From JACDAN01 sp035707105 (GTDB taxonomy: Bacteria > Actinomycetota > Thermoleophilia > Gaiellales > Gaiellaceae), in assembly GCA_035707105.1 (NCBI GenBank), contig DASSUI010000063.1, forward strand, positions 1-17,541: a DNA stretch of 17,541 nucleotides, read 5' to 3'. Position 1 is the stretch's first letter. Each line of letters begins with the position of its first letter. Shown piece after piece: positions 14,068 through 17,541 of this stretch. Made by a program: the position numbers and the translations under genes. Below the pieces are notes generated by a model that had not been told where the DNA came from, did no database searches, and worked only from the letters and a program-made list of their open reading frames with translations.

Positions 14068-14858
14068 TCGTCGACTACCACATGCACCTCAGGGCGCCGG
14101 ACGAGTCGCTCGAGCACACAGTCGAGGCGGTCGAGCGCTTCGTCGAGGTCGCCTCGCAGCGGGGTCTCGACGAGATCGGCTTCAGCGAGCACGTCTACTA
14201 CTTCACGCAGACCCGCTCGCTGTGGACGGTGCCGTACCACGTCGAACGCTGCCTGTACGACATCGAGCCGTACGTCGAGGCGGTCACGGAGGCGAAGCGG
14301 CGGGGGATGCCGGTCAAGCTCGGAATCGAGGTCGACTACGTCCCCGGCCGTGAGGAGGAGACCACGTCGCTGCTGGCCCCATACCCCTGGGACTACGTGC
14401 TCGGCTCGATCCACTTCATCGGCGAGGCCGGCATCGACGGGAAGCCCACGCTGATCGAGGAGGTCGGCGTCGAGGAGGCGTGGCGGCGGTACTACGACGT
14501 CCTCGGCAACGCTGCGGCAAGCGGCCTCTTCGACAGCCTCGCCCACCCCGATCTCGTCCGCATGCACGGTCCGGAGATCGACTGGGACTGGGGCGCGGTC
14601 GCCGACGCGCTCGACGGGGTCTGCATCGAGGTGTCGAGCGCGGGCCTGCACAAGCCCCACCACAAGCTGTACCCGAATCCCGGCCTGCTCCGTGAAGCTC
14701 GCGGGCGAGGCACGGCGATCACGCTCGCATCCGACGCGCACGTACCGCAGAACGTCGGGCGCGACCTCGACAAGGCGGTCGACCATGCACGGGCCGCCGG
14801 TTACGAGACGGTCACGGTCTTCGACGGGCGGACCGCCCGCCAGGAGCCGCTCGGATGA
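14064..14858 (+). CDS. PHP-domain phosphatase, histidinol-phosphatase-like (HisJ/HisK type)
   Basis: The 264-residue protein is a PHP-fold metal-dependent phosphoesterase. Metal-ligand motifs are visible in order: DYHMH (His6, His8), SEH (His43), GIEVDY (Glu89), GSIHF (His117), AHPD (His161) and SDAH (Asp224, His226). The set and spacing match histidinol-phosphate phosphatases of the HisJ/HisK type, which act in histidine synthesis, but related PHP enzymes hydrolyse other phosphates, so the substrate is not certain. The TTG start overlaps the ispD stop in TTGA and the TGA stop overlaps the ispF start in ATGA, so it is locked into translation of the isoprenoid operon. Other his genes are not seen nearby. 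Confidence 0.85.
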   Translation: MIVDYHMHLRAPDESLEHTVEAVERFVEVASQRGLDEIGFSEHVYYFTQTRSLWTVPYHVERCLYDIEPYVEAVTEAKRRGMPVKLGIEVDYVPGREEETTSLLAPYPWDYVLGSIHFIGEAGIDGKPTLIEEVGVEEAWRRYYDVLGNAAASGLFDSLAHPDLVRMHGPEIDWDWGAVADALDGVCIEVSSAGLHKPHHKLYPNPGLLREARGRGTAITLASDAHVPQNVGRDLDKAVDHARAAGYETVTVFDGRTARQEPLG

Positions 14859-15325
14859 GAGTCGGGCTCGGCGTCGACGCGCACGCCTTCGACCCCGGGG
14901 TGCCGCTCGTCCTCTGCGGCGTGGAGTTTCACGGCGAGCCCGGGCTCGCCGGCCACTCCGACGGCGACGTCGTCACCCACGCGCTCATCGACGCGCTCCT
15001 CGGGGCGGCGAACCTCGGCGACATCGGGACGCTCTTCCCTGCCGGCGACGACGAGTTCGCGGGGATCTCGTCGCTGCTGCTGCTCGGCCGCGCCTACGGC
15101 GCCGTCCGCGAGGCCGGGCTCGAGCTGGTCAACGCCGACTGCGTGCTGATCGGCGAGCGGCCCAGGATCGCCAACCGCCGGGACGAGCTCCGCGCCCGTC
15201 TCGCCGAGTCGCTCGGCGTCGACGTCGAGCGGATCTCGGTTCGCGCGACGACGACGGACCGCCTGGGCTTCACCGGCCGCGGCGAGGGGCTCGCCGCCCA
15301 GGCAGTGGCGCTTCTGTCGCCGTGA
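14855..15325 (+). CDS. ispF: 2-C-methyl-D-erythritol 2,4-cyclodiphosphate synthase
   Basis: IspF cyclises CDP-methylerythritol 2-phosphate, releasing CMP, two steps after IspD in the MEP pathway. The 156-residue protein is the usual length. The zinc ligands are Asp8 and His10 (GLGVDAHAF) and His42 (HSDGDVVTHA). The family motifs DIGTLFP and TTTDRLGFTGRGEG are present. The ATG start overlaps the preceding stop by four bases, and its TGA stop overlaps the GTG start of the next gene. IspE, the step between IspD and IspF, is not in this window. Confidence 0.96.
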   Translation: MRVGLGVDAHAFDPGVPLVLCGVEFHGEPGLAGHSDGDVVTHALIDALLGAANLGDIGTLFPAGDDEFAGISSLLLLGRAYGAVREAGLELVNADCVLIGERPRIANRRDELRARLAESLGVDVERISVRATTTDRLGFTGRGEGLAAQAVALLSP

Positions 15326-16035
15326 GGCTCGTCCGCTACGCCGACCGGCCGGAGATGATCGAGCGCCGCGGCCGCCTCAGCGCCTCGTTCCCGACGTTCA
15401 TGCACCACAACGAGCCGGGCGGCAGGTACTGGGGACGCCTGTACGAGGATCATCCCGACTTTCAGGTCGGCCTCCTCGACGGGGAGGAGCTGGTCGCGGA
15501 GGTGCACTCGGTGCCGATTCCGTGGGACGGCAGCGACGCCGATCTCCCGGCAGGGTGGGACGAGGCGTTTACACGCGCCTTCGAGGGCGAACGACAGCCG
15601 ACCGTGCTCTGCGCGCTGGCGATCGCGACCCTGCCGGAGCGGCGCGGGGAACGACTTTCGACGCGGATGATCGACGTGTTGCGCCAGGCCGCACGCGCAC
15701 ACGCGCTTCGCGAGCTGGTCGCGCCGGTGCGGCCGACGCTCAAGGCGCGGTACCCGTTGATTCCGATCGAGCAGTACATGCGGTGGAGACGGGCCGACGG
15801 TACGCACTTCGACCCTTGGATCCGCACGCACGAGCGGGTCGGCGGGAAGATCATCTGCCCTGCACGCGAGTCGATGGTCATCGAGGCACCCGCCTCGGAG
15901 TGGGAGGAGTGGACAGGGCTACGGCTGCCGGAGGACGGCTCCTACGTCGTCGACGGAATGCTCGCGCCGCTCGAGGTGCGGGACGGGATCGGACGGCACG
16001 TCGAGCCGAACGTGTGGATGCGGCATCCGCTCTAG
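15322..16035 (+). CDS. GNAT-like acetyltransferase, substrate unknown
   Basis: The 237-residue protein looks like a GNAT-fold acyltransferase of a type common in Actinomycetota. The central region PTVLCALAIATLPERRGERL followed by STRMIDVLRQAARAHALREL has the pattern of the acetyl-CoA-binding strand, pyrophosphate loop and following helix. Segments before it (FQVGLLDGEELVAEVHSVPI) and after it (YPLIPIEQYMRWRRADGTHF) fit the rest of the fold. The start is GTG, overlapping the ispF stop (GTGA), so it is the last gene of the carD operon. Nothing ties it to isoprenoid synthesis beyond position. The TAG stop shares CTAG with the mutY stop on the opposite strand. Family assignment is moderate; function is open. 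Confidence 0.7.
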   Translation: MRLVRYADRPEMIERRGRLSASFPTFMHHNEPGGRYWGRLYEDHPDFQVGLLDGEELVAEVHSVPIPWDGSDADLPAGWDEAFTRAFEGERQPTVLCALAIATLPERRGERLSTRMIDVLRQAARAHALRELVAPVRPTLKARYPLIPIEQYMRWRRADGTHFDPWIRTHERVGGKIICPARESMVIEAPASEWEEWTGLRLPEDGSYVVDGMLAPLEVRDGIGRHVEPNVWMRHPL

Positions 16036-16742
16036 GCGGGCAGCCGCACCTCGCCCGCCTCGACCACGACGAGCCCGTCCCTGAGGAGAGACGAGACCGC
16101 GTCGGCGTCGAGCCCTTGCGAGGCACCCGACACGACAAGCCGTAGTGTTTCAGCCCGACGCTGACGAAAGGAACCGCGGAACGGGGTCTGCTTTCGCAGC
16201 GGCTCGTAGCGCCGGCCGCGCGAGGGGCAGCCCGCCGCGAGCGGGCAGACATCACAGCGCGGCACCCGCGCCAGACAGACCTCGCGCCCGAGGTCCATGA
16301 GCGCCTCGGCCGAGCCCGGCCCGAACTCGGCGCCGGTCCGCTCGATGACGCGCTCCACGTTGGTGTCCATCGGGAGCACCGGCTCGCACCAGGCGAACCG
16401 GCGGATCGCCGCCGCGGTGTACGGCCCCACCCCAGGGAGCTCGGTGAGATCGGCCGGCCAGCCCCGCTCGGCGACGATCGCAGCCGCCCGGTGAAGGTTC
16501 ACCGCCCGCCGGTTGTAACCGAGCCCCTGCCAGGCGCGGATCACCTCGTCTCGCCGGTCTCCGGCGAGAGCTTCGACCGTCGGCCAGCGCTGCATCCACT
16601 GCACGAACCGCGGCACGACCCGCGGCACCTGCGTCTGCTGCAGCATCACCTCGGAAACGAGCACCGCGTACGGATCCCGCCGCCGCCGCCAGGGCAGGTC
16701 GCGCGCGCTCCGCTCGAACCAGGCGAGGAGCAAGTCCTCCAC
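16032..16742 (-). CDS. mutY: A/G-specific adenine DNA glycosylase, short form
   Basis: MutY removes adenine mispaired with 8-oxoguanine. The 236-residue protein carries the helix-hairpin-helix glycosylase core: catalytic Glu31 in SEVMLQQTQ, the hairpin LPGVGPYTA (102-110), catalytic Asp126 in LPMDTNVERV, and a [4Fe-4S] cluster at Cys156, Cys163, Cys166 and Cys172 (spacing 6-2-5). The typical enzyme has about 300-350 residues with a NUDIX-like C-terminal domain that recognises 8-oxoguanine. Here only about 60 residues follow the cluster, so that domain is missing or greatly reduced. EVMLQQTQ and the catalytic Glu favour MutY over endonuclease III. The start is GTG, 10 bases after the upstream gene's stop, suggesting an operon with it. 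Confidence 0.9.
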   Translation of the reverse strand: MEDLLLAWFERSARDLPWRRRRDPYAVLVSEVMLQQTQVPRVVPRFVQWMQRWPTVEALAGDRRDEVIRAWQGLGYNRRAVNLHRAAAIVAERGWPADLTELPGVGPYTAAAIRRFAWCEPVLPMDTNVERVIERTGAEFGPGSAEALMDLGREVCLARVPRCDVCPLAAGCPSRGRRYEPLRKQTPFRGSFRQRRAETLRLVVSGASQGLDADAVSSLLRDGLVVVEAGEVRLPA

Positions 16743-16752
16743 GAGAGCGAGG

Positions 16753-17541
16753 TTACTTCTCGACCTGGAAGAACAGCAGGCCGTGATCGGAGAGGTCGCG
16801 AACCCAGCGCAGCTGGTCGGCCGGCTCCGAGATCTTCGGCCAGCCGCGGACTGTTACCTCGGCCTCGCCGAACTTCTTGAACGGAATTTGACTCCGCGCG
16901 ACGACGAAGTCGAGGTTGGAGGGTGCGATCTTGCCGCCGCCCCACCAGGTGTTGGGCTCGTCCTTGTCGAGCACCTTCATCCGCTGCCGCTTCGCGCCCT
17001 GCTCGAGCTTCCGAAGCTCCTGCGTCGCGACGATGTCGCGGTCGCGGACGTAGCGGTACTGCATGCCCATGATGTTGAAGTCGCCGAGGAAGATGTAGTT
17101 CGCCGGCCCATCGTCGGCGGCCCTGTCGAGCACCTTCGCGAAGTCGAGGGCCCGCTCGAGCATGTCGTCCCGCAGCCCGAGCCCCCGCGGATCGGTTCCG
17201 CTCTTCGTGTGCAGGAAGAGGAGCGTGTAATTCACGCCGCCGACCTTGACCGTGAGCAGGGCTCCTGGCCGAAGCAGCGAGACGCCGGAACGGAACTCCG
17301 TCTTCTGCGTGAAGAACGCCGTGATCTTCGTGCGTACCCCGAGCAGGATCTGCTGCACCTGCTGCCCCTCCGTGATGTGGAACGTGTAGTCCGGCATCAG
17401 CGAGGTCAGGGCGTCGAAGACCTGCTTCCCCTCCACCTCGTAGAGCGCGAAGACATCCGGCTTCTGGCCCGCGAGGAACTCGACGACGTCCTCGACCCGG
17501 GAGCTGACGCCCTGGCTCTTGAAGTGCTCGACGTTCCAGGA
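16753..17541 (-). CDS. Endonuclease/exonuclease/phosphatase-family protein (5' end outside window)
   Basis: The reading frame is open to the right edge of the window, so the first residues are missing; 262 residues are visible. They begin SWNVEHFKSQ and continue with FLAGQKPDVFALYEVEG (metal-binding Glu), LGDFNIMGMQYRY (the GDxN motif), NLDFVVAR and end near DLSDHGLLFF (catalytic SDH). This is the Mg-dependent nuclease/phosphatase fold shared by DNase I, exonuclease III and inositol phosphatases. The substrate cannot be told, and the sequence does not look like a standard ExoIII AP endonuclease. It is directly upstream of mutY on the same strand with a 10-base gap. A GTG at 17436 is an internal codon, since conserved motifs lie upstream of it. 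The stop is TAA. Confidence 0.86.
   Translation of the reverse strand, partial: SWNVEHFKSQGVSSRVEDVVEFLAGQKPDVFALYEVEGKQVFDALTSLMPDYTFHITEGQQVQQILLGVRTKITAFFTQKTEFRSGVSLLRPGALLTVKVGGVNYTLLFLHTKSGTDPRGLGLRDDMLERALDFAKVLDRAADDGPANYIFLGDFNIMGMQYRYVRDRDIVATQELRKLEQGAKRQRMKVLDKDEPNTWWGGGKIAPSNLDFVVARSQIPFKKFGEAEVTVRGWPKISEPADQLRWVRDLSDHGLLFFQVEK

Noticed and set aside
1..17541. CRISPR arrays, insertion sequences, prophage or toxin-antitoxin genes
   Set aside because: No spaced direct repeats, transposase or integrase motifs, or small paired toxin/antitoxin frames were seen. The accessory content is confined to glycan genes, transporters and propeller proteins.

Overview
This is a GC-rich, gene-dense chromosomal window. 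It most likely comes from a high-GC Gram-positive bacterium of the Actinomycetota, possibly a deep lineage such as Thermoleophilia. The reasons are an actinobacterial-type CarD, ClpC with a UVR segment, and a gene set (lysS, clpC, radA, carD, ispD, ispF, mutY) that recalls the lysS-lsr2-clpC1 ... mutY ... radA-disA ... carD-ispD-ispF neighbourhood of Mycobacterium. The taxonomic placement is inference. Most starts are GTG or TTG, and TAG is by far the commonest stop codon.

Layout. 1-484: a small three-helix membrane protein behind a strong hairpin. 512-1873: lysS. 1870-3028 (minus): a decayed surface-sugar locus. It holds a CpsB/YwqE-like PHP phosphatase, a GmhA-type phosphoheptose isomerase and the tail of an HldE/PfkB-type kinase, truncated, frameshifted and run together. 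3029-3391: no recognisable gene. 3392-4396 (minus): an intact nucleotide-sugar epimerase/dehydratase. 4397-4661: a divergent spacer with palindromes and a tRNA-like half. 4662-7202: clpC. 7199-8275 (minus): an FMN-dependent 2-hydroxy-acid oxidase. 8334-9245: an EamA-family transporter. 9208-11279 (minus): two exported beta-propeller proteins. 11353-12714: radA. 12715-12857: hairpins, a probable promoter and a structured leader. 12858-16035: a tight five-gene operon, carD-ispD-PHP phosphatase-ispF-acetyltransferase. 16032-17541 (minus): mutY behind a partial endonuclease/exonuclease/phosphatase-family gene.

How the genes fit together. Most intact genes are housekeeping: lysyl-tRNA charging, ClpC proteolysis, RadA recombination repair, CarD control of RNA polymerase, two steps of MEP isoprenoid synthesis, and MutY base-excision repair. 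The carD operon is joined by TTGA, ATGA and GTGA stop/start overlaps. The accessory material is the 2.5-kb block between lysS and clpC, whose genes point to cell-surface glycan synthesis.

I found no convincing new defence system, mobile element or CRISPR array. The most unusual part is the three-gene decayed heptose/capsule locus. Its reading frames break repeatedly while every neighbouring gene is intact. Other points worth a look are the CTAG palindrome shared by both stop codons at three convergent junctions, the structured carD leader, and the PHP phosphatase embedded between ispD and ispF.
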